From Lamellibrachia columna (taxonomy: Eukaryota > Annelida > Polychaeta > Sabellida > Siboglinidae), in contig OY759269.1 in assembly GCA_963662155.1 (NCBI GenBank), forward strand, positions 19,378,864 through 19,442,863: DNA of 64,000 nucleotides, written 5' to 3'. Every line of letters starts with the position of its first letter. Within the stretch, counting starts at the first letter, position 1. The notes under the pieces were generated by a model that was given only the letters and a program-made list of their open reading frames with translations, did no database searches and was not told the origin of the DNA. This document shows, piece by piece, positions 56,301-64,000 of this stretch. The position numbers were made by a program, and so were the translations under genes.

Positions 56301-56550
56301 CACCTAAGCTGTGTTATTTTACCATTCACAGTTCCGGGTGAACAACGAGTGGTGGACGTGGATCGACTACGAACGCTTCCATGAACTCATTACTGCTTGG
56401 ACGGTCAGTGACGGTCAAGAGATTTTCACCGCCTCTGACTACATGGCCAAGACACCCTCATGGGCAGTGTACGGGGCACGGGAACAGGGCTTTGACCCTG
56501 TAGAAACACGCTTCTATAGGAAGAAACGCAAGGATGTCAGCGGATGCTGA
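38355..56550 (+). CDS. TYW1: TYW1, S-adenosylmethionine-dependent tRNA 4-demethylwyosine synthase
   Basis: Complete 15-exon gene, 703 aa: 38355-38471, 39358-39483, 40752-40853, 41839-42036, 42786-42882, 43940-44094, 44803-44931, 45748-45894, 46517-46635, 47152-47261, 48186-48363, 48969-49104, 49968-50078, 55476-55643, 56332-56550. All junctions are GT-AG and the phases agree. TYW1 condenses N1-methylguanosine-37 of tRNA-Phe with pyruvate to 4-demethylwyosine, the second step of wybutosine synthesis after TRMT5. N-terminal membrane segment (CILGVAGVALCWLLLQ), then an FMN-binding flavodoxin-like domain (KIFYATQTGTAK), an acidic Cys/His-rich linker, and the radical SAM domain with CANKCIFCW (CX3CX2C cluster ligands). 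The C-terminal wyosine region (HEHSNC, EWWTWIDY) is near-identical in pattern to vertebrate TYW1. The start at 38355 follows a TTTCCTTGTAG acceptor-like site, so a 5'-UTR intron is possible; an in-frame upstream ATG exists at 38232. The exon 7 acceptor (AAATAG|GTGCAG) is weak and could be six bases later. Confidence 0.93.
38472..39357 (+). other. TYW1 intron 1
   Basis: AT-rich. Contains a TACTCG-type short repeat at about 39040-39160. No other feature. Confidence 0.8.
39890..40390 (+). pseudogene. Degenerate non-LTR retrotransposon in TYW1 intron 2
   Basis: Broken frames read VKKAIRTHERKQLEEKIQVM, then VRELGNKPCKHIIAAKDGDG, then LLKICNAAWHQEKLPTDWF and RSMINP. This is the region just before and at the start of an RTE/CR1-type reverse transcriptase (compare KxCNxxWxxxxxPxDW). 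Stops and frameshifts separate the pieces, and the catalytic part is missing. Confidence 0.6.
41538..41731. mobile_element. 194-bp MITE in TYW1 intron 3
   Basis: Flanked by TA on both sides. Terminal inverted repeats CCGTATTCTACCTAATAA and, on the other strand at the right end, CTGTATTCAACCTATTAA. The core has a strong hairpin (GAACAACTGAAAA against TTTTTCAGTTGTTC). A related right half is at 54959-55097. TA target sites suggest Tc1/mariner-type mobilisation. Confidence 0.7.
42786..42882 (+). CDS. TYW1: TYW1 exon 5 (short, easily missed)
   Basis: 97 bp after a TTTCTTAG acceptor. It reads AGRSVDCWLEDLGARRIMKV and continues GILDDCSSASTH plus the first base of a glycine codon. It aligns with the VGKNVDKW...LGAHRVM block at the end of the flavodoxin domain of vertebrate TYW1. 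Phase 1 at the donor fits exon 6 (GC|ATT). The donor CACACG|GTGGTT is the first of five tandem copies. Confidence 0.85.
42862..43046 (+). repeat. ~37-bp array duplicating the exon 5 5' splice site, 5 copies
   Basis: Unit GCTCTGCCAGCACACACGGT plus GGTTTGTACTAAACACA. The first unit spans the exon 5/intron 5 border. Potential donor GTs lie at 42883, 42920, 42955, 42992 and 43029. Using any but the first would run into TAC TAA within five codons. Confidence 0.9.
44158..44438 (+). repeat. 54-bp minisatellite in TYW1 intron 6, ~4.5 copies
   Basis: Unit starts GTGTCATTATGTTTGTGATC and begins about 65 bp after the exon 6 donor. The 118-aa ORF over it is an artefact. Confidence 0.9.
44932..45747 (+). 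other. TYW1 intron 7
   Basis: Unique sequence, no recognised feature. Confidence 0.8.
45895..46516 (+). other. TYW1 intron 8, possible Penelope-like remnant
   Basis: 46120-46330 has GTTCCTTCATCAGCGTTCGA and a reading EINRDSDYNHL that recall the ends of Penelope-like retroelements. Too short and broken for a firm call. Confidence 0.25.
46517..46635 (+). CDS. TYW1: TYW1 exon 9, radical SAM iron-sulphur site
   Basis: Reads SMLRGRGGCYKHTFYGIESH and then LCMEATPSLACANKCIFCW. The cysteines in CANKCIFC are the CX3CX2C ligands of the SAM-binding [4Fe-4S] cluster; other cysteines nearby may serve the second cluster. Ends phase 2 at GGAG|GTCAGT. Confidence 0.9.
46636..47151 (+). other. TYW1 intron 9
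   Basis: AT-rich, no recognised feature. Confidence 0.8.
47645..48112 (+). repeat. 31-bp minisatellite in TYW1 intron 10, ~15 copies
   Basis: Unit GGTCTGTCAGGGGGTGAAGT plus GTAAAGGAACA, with 29- to 30-bp variants at the left. G-rich on plus. Each unit holds AAGTGTAAAG and GGTGAAGT words, which are weakly donor-like. Confidence 0.92.
48376..48555 (+). repeat. 34-bp minisatellite at the 5' end of TYW1 intron 11
   Basis: Five units of GGACAAGTAGGATGGACACT plus AAGGAGGGTAGACA, beginning about 12 bp after the exon 11 donor (ATCAG|GTAAGC). Confidence 0.9.
48718..48968 (+). repeat. 57-bp minisatellite ending at the exon 12 acceptor
   Basis: Four-plus units beginning TTGAACTGTGAGTTGTACCC. The last partial unit, TTGAACTGTGAGTTGCAG, is itself the 3' splice site of exon 12. 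Confidence 0.9.
49105..49967 (+). other. TYW1 intron 12
   Basis: AT-rich, with (TA)n at about 49446. No recognised element. Confidence 0.8.
50178..51787 (+). repeat. 46-bp satellite in TYW1 intron 13, ~35 copies
   Basis: Unit ATGATTGTGATGTTTTTTTC plus AGCAAGTCCAGGGACCTAGTGATGAA. Copies differ mostly at one site (TTTTTTT, TTTTTT or TTATTTT). Every unit contains a pyrimidine tract followed by CAG, so it looks like a 3' splice site. The array starts 100 bp after the exon 13 donor. Confidence 0.97.
53322..54926 (-). mobile_element. RTE-type non-LTR retrotransposon, reverse transcriptase ORF (5'-truncated)
   Basis: An uninterrupted 534-codon frame antisense to TYW1. RT blocks in order: NWRGITLTSVPSKVF, DEQAGFRSGRGTVEQ, FVDFEKAFDSVHRESLW, TGVKQGDVMSGFIFL, then the catalytic FADDIALM, GLRINKKKTQ and YLGANVSKQG. 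The tail has LLYGSETW, RRWKWVGHILRM and GRPKTTWR, typical of the RTE clade (SR2-like). The apurinic endonuclease domain expected upstream is missing, so the copy is truncated and cannot move by itself. The intact frame argues for recent insertion. The 3' side (plus 53300-53330) carries a TACC-type short repeat, as RTE tails often do. Confidence 0.88.
54959..55097. mobile_element. Partial MITE copy, related to 41538-41731
   Basis: CTGAAAAGTGGTGC...AACACCAGATGGC and the right terminus GGTTGAATACTG match the intron 3 element. The left third is absent, next to the RTE 5' end. Confidence 0.7.
55098..55475 (+). other. TYW1 intron 13, distal part
   Basis: Leads to the exon 14 acceptor GTATGTTGCAG. 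No feature seen. Confidence 0.7.
55644..56331 (+). other. TYW1 intron 14
   Basis: No repeat or element recognised. Short ORFs only. Confidence 0.8.
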
Positions 56551-56835
56551 GACAGGCAACATAGTGTGGACAGTGACACTATTTATCATTGTTTTCACTG
56601 ATAGAGATGATGATTGTTAATGTGTGTTTCTGTATTATACAGGTACATAGAAACACTTAATGTGTGCGTGTTAGCATGTGAGGTGTACGTGCGTGTGGGA
56701 AGATCGGGGTGGGTCCTTGTCTTTCTTAGGGAAAATTGTTTTCAAAGATGTTGCTATAAACCAGTATGAGACCTAATGCAGACTGAAGTAGTTTGTTGTC
56801 ATCAGTTTAGCCCTGCATTCATTACTGGTGGGCGT

Positions 56836-57020
56836 GAATGAATGTATAGGACTGTGTCGCCAGCATACAACTGTTACACCAATAAAACAATATCATCAAC
56901 TGACACATTTGGTGACTGTGTCTGCAATAAATGAATGTATTGGACTGTGTTGCCAGCATACAACTGTTATGCCAATAAAATAATATCATCAACTAACACA
57001 TTTGGTGACTGTGTCTATAA
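56836..57020 (+). terminator. TYW1 poly(A) region, tandemly duplicated
   Basis: A 93-bp unit is present twice (landmark CCAGCATACAACTGTTA at 56860 and 56953). AATAAA signals at 56881, 56926 and 56974 make this the likely 3' end of TYW1, about 330-430 bp after the stop codon. Confidence 0.6.
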
Positions 57021-59114
57021 TGCGCCAGCAAGAAAACTACTCCATAACACTCAGAGAGTATTTATTTCTAAAGCAATAACAACATTTTAGCACCCATATG
57101 ATAACAATAAATTAGCAGCTTACATAATTAATAATGGTTATATGGACAACCCTCATTTCAGTGTCGTAGACAGATATGTTTACGTTCTGCTTTTTGTGTT
57201 GTTTTTCGACTTGCATATATTTGTTACATGCAAATGACACTATTATGGAAGTAAAAAAGATACCATACAAAGACACACAACAATGAAATGTGATTATGCA
57301 AGAAGGTTATCCATGTAACTATTAACTATTATTTAAGTTTACATGTAATAACAGATTCTGCCCCTGAAACATTGACATATTCAAAAGTTGTTGAGATATT
57401 TGTTTAGAAATATAGTTTATATGCTATGAGTTACTCAGTTGTATATTTCGTACAGTATTTCTTCGGCAGTAAAGATCATTTGTATCTGTCGTCATTTACA
57501 AAATAGAAAGATGATATCATCAATGACTTCACAACAATAAGAACAACCATAAATAATGTAGTTGATATGAACATGTGATCATCTAGTGCAACGTTCACAT
57601 TCTGAAAATGATGTCGGTGAAGACAATCTCTAAGCTACTGCAGCTGACAATAACTCACACTGATTTTGGCACACACATTATTAGATACAGTAATATTCAT
57701 GCATAAGTATTGAGCAGAACTATCAGACACTGTCACAACTCCTATCACAAGAAACTTAGCTTTATCACTTGAAAAGTTTAGTCAATTCTGGCCAGCAACA
57801 AATAGAAACATCGTGCAATTTGATTTCCTCCTTCAAACTTTGAAATAGTTATCACACATTGTATTTTGGAATGTGACCCATTGACCTTGCCACTTGGTCC
57901 ATTATCAACCAATCGCCTTTCAAGACTACCTCCCCCAACAACACCAAAACACAAAACAAAATGTATTTTATCACAAATATATTGTGTTTTCACCCAGACA
58001 AGAAGAATTGTCAAGGATGTCAACAACATGCTGCTAGTGCTGAGCTGTCACGGAAATATGACATGCTTTTATTATTTGACATTTGATAAATAAGTTTTTT
58101 TGAAAAACTTGTTATCTGGCAGTGTCTTGTGTACAACGTAAGAACATCACAAAGAACACCAAAGAACACCAAGACTTAAGTCAACACATGGTTCACAGTT
58201 AGCATTGTGTCCAGACAATTCATTTGAACCAACCAACACTGAACAACATATTGTTCAATTTATAGCAAAGCCAGGTTATATACAAAATTATAGAAAAACC
58301 TGATGGTGCTTATTAAACCAACACTGAACAACATATTGTTCAATTTATAGCAAAGCCAGGTTATATACACATAATTATTATGTGTAACTTGACCATTAAG
58401 CCACACTGGCGTGGTGGCTCTAAGGTTTTGTACTCGCCATGTGACCAGAATGTATGTGACTAATGTATGAGCTGTAATGGAAGAATATATATATATACTC
58501 CTAAGCAGACTGATTATGCATATAGTGCCATAGACTGCAGTCGATGTGCTTAGTTTTGATTTCTCGATGATATGTTTTAGCTTACCATACCAATTATTAG
58601 TATACATAGTTTAAGCAGAAATGGAATCGTCAGTGTAATTATTTGCATAAACAAAAATATTTTGGATGATTTTGAGCACAAGTGTTTTATATATTTCTTG
58701 TGTGACGAAGCGGTCTGCCATGTGTGGTGTTTATGCATAAATGGTCTGCATAAGCTGCATATAGACATATATATATATATATATATATCGTTCACCAACA
58801 TGAAAGGAAATTGACAGATGACAGCATAAGTGGCGCTCTAGCCATGTGACTAGTCTGAAACATTCTACCGAGCACTTGGCAGCCAAAACAAACATCTATT
58901 GCATGACTAAAATAGCAGCAGAAGGTTACACGCAAAACATCCCTAATCACTCACATGGTGGTACTAACGCATAAATAAATAAAAGTACAAAGGCGTTGCC
59001 AATTCAATAATCTGAAGGTACTTCGATGGTTCTTGTGTGTTTCTGTCCTGCAAATAACTGTATTGTTCGGCAGGAGCAGATGATGGCTCTCTAGTGCTGC
59101 TTGGTGCTATGGTG
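57021..59114. other. Convergent intergenic/3'-UTR region
   Basis: Between the TYW1 poly(A) region and the stop codon of the minus-strand gene. It holds an ~86-bp tandem duplication at 58229-58371 (AACACTGAACAACATATTG) and a (TA)n run at 58768-58788. It is probably in part the 3'-UTR of the minus-strand gene. Confidence 0.5.
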
Positions 59115-62100
59115 CTATGGTGCGCTGTCATTGTCCTCCAAATTCTCTGCTTCCTGTGGGGACAAATTGAAATTTGTATTTCACGGCAACCTAACTTCTT
59201 TGGCTTCTACTGTGGATGGAACTCGGTCACTGGCAGAACTCAAGTGAACCACCTTTTTTAAAGGTACATTCTTATATAGCAGGTATCCAGTCCTTGGGAC
59301 TATTCAAATCGCTTTACACTTCACCCTGTGGCAGACCTGTTCATTCCAACACCATCTCAACTCTGGGAAGCATTCAGCCATGCTGCAATTACTGAGCAAA
59401 TACTTCGTTCACCTCTGTCTGTAGCCAGGTACTCATTTATACAGCTGAGTGAACTGTGGCAATGTGGGGTGAAAGAAATTACCAAAGCATCGAAACAGCA
59501 GCAAGAGGGTTCAAACCAGAGTTCTCTCGACTGAGAGGCCAACGTTCAAACCGCTACACTGCCATGCCACACAGCACAGTGTACTCTCTTGTCTGGACCG
59601 TTGCTCATGAAGGCAATGAGTCCTGGGGAGCATTTCACTAAGGCAAAAAGCTCAAGGAAAACCCATCATAACACAGAATCCATCATAGATTTTTAAGAGC
59701 GTCTTCAAAATTTTTATCATTAGCTTATGATGAATTTTATGAGCATCTTAGTAAGATACAAATTTCCATCATAAGCTCCACAGTGTGCACAATTGGACAA
59801 AATAAATAGAAAAGTCCACAAGTGGGTGATAATATGATCCATCAAACACTTTTCAACTACATTTGATTGATTTGCTCAATGGTTGAAGAGAAAAAATTTT
59901 ATTTAAAAAAGAAGATGCCATATCACAGATTTACTAACAATAACAAAGCTCACGGAGAGCACCAGCAACCCCAACCAAAGTTGTGTCATCGAGTATACCA
60001 AATTACCAATATGAAGGTTAGGGGTGTACATATTTGCTCAAAATTTAATAGCAAATGTTTCGCGAACAACCTTGACCTTCGTGATGCCGTAAAACATCGC
60101 ATACAACGACTTGTTAACATCAGTGCTGTTAAATAGACGCACTAGACAAAATCCTCCATAATTTACAAGCTATTCATCCGCTCACATTTTGAAAACTTAT
60201 TTGACTGTAAAAAACTGGATCTCTGCGTAAAAGTGGAGTCAAGATAATATGCAGTTAGGTAAATTTGACTGCTTACGATGAATATGTTTTGCTTTATGAG
60301 TGGTCTAACCTTGTCATAAGTTAGGAGGATTTTTAAGAGTGTTTCTATGAACGTTTTTATGATTTATTCTTAGTTAAATGCAATTTTCAGTTTCAATCAT
60401 AGCTAAGAAGCAAAATAATTTTTTAAGAGCAAAATCATTCCTTAAGAGCTCATAAGAATATTAGTGAAACGGTACCCTGGACACTCAAAAAAGAGGATGA
60501 GAAACCTAGGCTAGTGCTGCCGGTGGCCATTTGGGCCATAGGCCTCATGGCATTGGATTTGGTTAAACAAAAGTGACCCATTTACGCCATTTTGGCCACC
60601 AGCATTTTTTTTGAAAAACATGCAGAATACATGAGCATTTGTTGTTTTCTTGTACATTAAAAAAATGTGGTAAAGCAATTTATATTTTGACAATATAATA
60701 TTATATATATGTATATATATATGTGTGTAAAAGAAATGAAAATATGATAAAAAAAACTGTTTTTTAGAAAGTTGAGTTCATCTGAAAAGTCACATATTCT
60801 ATACCACCATCTCTGTCATCAAATATTTTGTCATTTATGCATCCTGCATATTTCCCTTTAGTACAAATAGTTATCTTTAAAATGGTATCCTATTTATATA
60901 GAACCAAATTTTAACAAATGATGGCAAGGTTGACCATTTGGCAGAATTGCCTCTTTATGCAACACCATCAAAACCACTTGTAAAAAAAAATAGCCAATTG
61001 ATATTTTCCTACCTCTTCATCTGCGGCACTGCTCGATGACAAGACAGACCGCTCAAGGTCACGAACCAACTCGCAAGATTGTGTCAACAATTTATGTAAT
61101 TTTGACACCGGAGATTTTACCTGCAAACAAAATTAGCAGTGACTATATAACCAGTACATCCCAGAAATTGCTATGTAGTTATTTACTGAACTGAACTTAA
61201 TTCCATGACCTGTTGTGTACAGTAGTAAAAACACAAGCCTTGTTTGGTAAATACATACACAAGTTTTGTTTACTTGTGTTAAAACTGTCCAACTGATCTG
61301 GTGAGAATCACATATGCAAATCTTAATATTTTAACCAACTTTCCATAACAACTATAATAAACATTTAATAAAAAAATTTACTTAAAAAAATACTCTACAA
61401 AAATTTATTTATCTACTAACATTAGCACCCCGTGTTTCACACCTGCTACAGGGGATGCTGCCTAATAAAATTACTTCAGGCCAGAACAATTTTATTCTAT
61501 TGAGCAGCTGATTCTCTTATGCAGCCCATTTTAATACAGATAGGATAGGGAATGATTGCGTCCCGGCCAATATATTGGATTCTACTGAACACCTGTTTCT
61601 ATTATCCGCAATTTTGTTAAGTGAATCCTTATGAAAATATTAGATATGTCATGATATAAATATGCCATGATATATCATGGTAAGCAACAGTAGACTATGG
61701 TAAGTCATTGTACACCATACTTTGTCATATACTGTGTATAGTAATGTATGGTATACCATGGTTTACCTGTTTCAAAACACCATGGTATTTTATTATGGTT
61801 TACCTGTTTCAAAACACCATGGTATTTTATCATGGTTTACCTGTTTCAAAACACGATGGTATTTTATCATGGTTTACCTGTTTCAAAACACGATGGTATT
61901 TTATCATGGTTTACCTGTTTCAAAACAACATGGAATACCTTGTACTACCATGGCATACCTTGGTTTATCATGGTATACCACGGTATAATTTCATAAGTGG
62001 AGTCCACTCTACTAACAATTTCATCACCACCCTACCCCCCATATTCTCCACGCGAGACACTTACATCTTCTGCCGTTTCAGCATCTTCCAGTGAGAGGCT

Positions 62101-62833
62101 GTTCTTTCTTGGTGTGCTGCAGAAATCAATCTCGGGAAACTTCTCATTCATGATGTCGTCATCCATCTCGACAGAGCCTCCATGTTTAATCGCCTTCTCC
62201 GTGGCCGGGCTGTTTGTGTGACTAGTGTCGCCACCTGCTGATGACTCACTGTTGTAGAGCATCGAGAGGGACAGCATTGAAAATTCAGAGCTGTTTTTAG
62301 AAGAAGTTTTGCTGCGATTGAGAGGTTGAACATCACCTTCACCCTGCAAGCCGGGCACAGCTGGGAGACACTTTGGGTTCAGGGGTCGTTCCTGCATCTC
62401 CTGACAGGGATCATCCCCGTGTTTCCCTCCATTCTCCCCTGGGGGAGTACTGGCATCCTGCTCAGCTTGGGAGAAATCCATTCGCGAAATGCTTCGCTGC
62501 TGCCTGGGTGAGTTCTTGCCACCAGATGTCACTGCACCGACACTCTTATGGCGCAGAGAGTTTCGCCTTGGCTGCTTCGCAGAGACGAGTGGATCTGACT
62601 TATTTACCCTGGGAAGCAGGATGGGAATGCGAGATCCTTCGTGATCGTCCTTGCTTTCGGAAGTCTTCTCCATCACATGAGGCATGGTGGTGCCACCTGG
62701 TGACTGGTATGGCTCAGCCAGCAAGGGGGCACTAGTGGTTGTGGGAGGGGAAATGTTGATCTCAAGTCCATTCACTGGTGAACTTTTTGTCACGTAAGGG
62801 GGCAGCAGCGTCTCACCTAGTCCAGAGTTGCAC
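59115..62833 (-). CDS. Unrecognised gene, last three coding exons (Ser/Pro-rich C-terminus)
   Basis: Minus-strand exons 62065-62833, 61013-61120 and 59115-59153, all with good GT-AG borders and matching phases (GAAGAT|GTAAGT; CTGCAG|GTAAAA; GAAGAG|GTAGG; CCACAG|GAAGC). They give about 304 codons to a TAG stop. The first exon encodes 256 residues rich in Ser, Pro, Asn and Asp, with basic-Ser motifs (RRNSLRHKS, RQQRSISR) that look like kinase sites, so it is probably disordered. The second encodes an amphipathic segment (KLHKLLTQSCELVRDLERS); the last is 12 acidic residues ending DNDSAP. The exon begins mid-codon, so the gene continues upstream; a candidate previous exon is at 63370-63436. No known domain is visible and I do not name it. 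Confidence 0.65.
59290..59580 (-). mobile_element. tRNA-derived SINE (minus strand)
   Basis: On the minus strand a tRNA-like head is visible: A-box-like TGGCAGTGTAGCGG and B-box-like GGTTTGAACCC about 45 bp later. A body with CACAGTTCACTCAGCTGTAT and GAGTACCTGGC follows, a motif common in SINEs of marine animals. It lies in intron 2 of the two introns I can define in the minus-strand gene. Confidence 0.5.
59581..61012 (-). other. Intron of the minus-strand gene
   Basis: AT-rich. TATATATG runs at about 60700. No other feature recognised. Confidence 0.6.
61756..61935. repeat. 37-bp minisatellite rich in CCATGG
   Basis: About five units of GGTTTACCTGTTTCAAAACA plus CCATGGTATTTTATCAT. It lies within a longer tract (61670-61985) of TACCATGGTA-like palindromes, inside an intron of the minus-strand gene. 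Confidence 0.9.
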
Positions 62834-63090
62834 CTAGAAATAAGTGGATAAAAAATAATTATTTACAGGGTAGTACTTTAACGGAAATGCTTGTATACAT
62901 ACCATGGATAGAATTTAGCCCAAACTTAGTGAGGACCAGCCTACCCCCACTTTTCAGAATCTTGGGGTCCACCACCAAAACTGGGGTCCCAAAACTGTTT
63001 GTATGAAAAAAAGTCATACTATAAATTTTATTGACTTTTACATTTCTGTTTTGCTGCCTCCCGTTTAAAAATGTGTCCCCACGTGGCATA

Positions 63091-63097
63091 TATATAT

Positions 63098-63180
<83 letters not shown>
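63091..63180. repeat. (AT)n microsatellite
   Basis: About 90 bp of AT dinucleotide with one AAATAT interruption. The Ile-Tyr repeat ORF over it is an artefact. Confidence 0.97.
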
Positions 63181-63184
<4 letters not shown>

Positions 63185-63369
63185 CAAGAGCATTAGCCAT
63201 TTAAAATTGTATCATTGATCGAACAACTAATAAAATTAAAAGCTATTTTGGCCAATCTCGTGGACATGAACAACTAGGGATTAGAATGGAATTTTCATTT
63301 CAATGTCAAGATCTTAAAATATAATTATCAACCACAAAACGTCCAAGAATACAACTGAGAAAACATTAC

Positions 63370-63436
63370 CTTTGTGGCTTTGAGTGACAATAAGTCATTG
63401 GCAGGACTTCACAGAAGCACATACATATTTTGTTCA
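63370..63436 (-). CDS. Candidate upstream exon of the minus-strand gene
   Basis: The minus frame MNKICMCFCEVLPMTYCHSK continues PQ and ends CAAAG|GTAATG. Its phase (two bases of an Arg codon) matches the next exon, giving KPQRCNSGLGET across the junction. The acceptor is not clear, so the left border on the minus strand is approximate. Confidence 0.4.
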
Positions 63437-63474
63437 TCAATCAGTCACATTATTTTAAGCTACAAACATTAAAG

Positions 63475-64000
63475 AATACAGGTGTAGGAAGAATGTTGTA
63501 GTCTAGATGAACTCTGACAGTGGACTGAGTAGCTGTTTGAAACTATGAATACAGGTGTAGGAAGAATGTTGTAGTCTGGATGAACTCTGACAGTGGACTG
63601 AGTAGCTGTTTGAAACTATGAATACAGGTGTAGGAAGAATGTTGTAGTCTAGATGAACTCTGACAGTGGACTGAGTAGCTGTTTGAAACTATGAATACAG
63701 GTGTAGGAAGAATGTTGTAGTCTAGATGAACTCTAACAGTGGACTGAGTAGCTGTTTGAAACTATGAATACAGGTGTAGGAAGAATGTTGTAGTCTAGAT
63801 GAACTCTGACAGTGGACTGAGTAGCTGTTTGAAACTATGAATACAGGTGTAGAAAGAATGTTGTAGTCTAGATGAACTCTGACAGTGGACTGAGTAGCTG
63901 TTTGAAACTATGAATACAGGTGTAGGAAGAATGTTGTAGTCTAGATGAACTCTGACAGTGGACTGAGTAGCTATTTGAAACTATGAATACAGGTGTAGAA
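63475..64000. repeat. 73-bp satellite, >7 copies, runs off the window
   Basis: Unit begins GAATACAGGTGTAGGAAGAA. Copies differ by single bases (TAGAAAG, CTCTAAC, TCTGGAT). The array continues past 64000. Confidence 0.95.

Noticed and set aside
62859..63200. 113-aa minus ORF with Ile-Tyr repeats
   Set aside because: Translation of the (AT)n microsatellite.

Overview
This is eukaryotic nuclear DNA from an animal. Coding segments are short and split by GT-AG introns, introns are packed with minisatellites, and there are non-LTR retrotransposon remnants, a hAT element, small TA-flanked elements and a tRNA-derived SINE. Split, vertebrate-like TYW1 exons, an expanded POMGNT1-like glycosyltransferase family and minisatellites that start at exon-intron junctions fit a marine invertebrate. 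Amphioxus (Branchiostoma) is my best guess, but this is inference and no species is proven.

Layout. (1) 1-6420: a direct repeat (1-660 and 3560-4220) and a long inverted repeat (660-1465 against 5614-6421), almost identical, with no confident gene. (2) 6421-16314: mostly non-coding, with a 16-copy 32-bp satellite, a retrotransposon C-terminal fragment and a few orphan exon-like ORFs. (3) 16315-38170: a head-to-tail duplication of an ~11-kb block. Each copy carries two minisatellites (18/19-bp and 27-bp units) and then a two-exon gene for a GT13 (GnT-I/POMGnT1-like) glycosyltransferase with a cysteine-rich C-terminal part. The proteins are 519 aa each and about 97% identical. Each copy has since gained its own transposon insertion: a hAT element in copy 2 and a TA-flanked element in copy 1. 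(4) 38355-56550: a complete 15-exon TYW1 gene (703 aa) for wybutosine synthesis in tRNA-Phe. Its introns hold several minisatellites, three of which touch or mimic splice sites, an antisense RTE-type retrotransposon and a degenerate second one. (5) 59115 to the right edge, minus strand: the 3' part of an unrecognised gene encoding a Ser/Pro-rich, probably disordered C-terminal region, convergent with TYW1. The window ends in a 73-bp satellite.

The glycosyltransferases (secretory pathway) and TYW1 (tRNA modification) have no evident functional link. They are neighbours because the duplication ends only about 185 bp before the TYW1 start codon. The most interesting biology is the interplay of tandem repeats with gene signals: five tandem copies of a 5' splice site at TYW1 exon 5, about 35 tandem 3'-splice-site-like sequences in intron 13, an exon 12 acceptor at the end of an array, and duplicated poly(A) signals.
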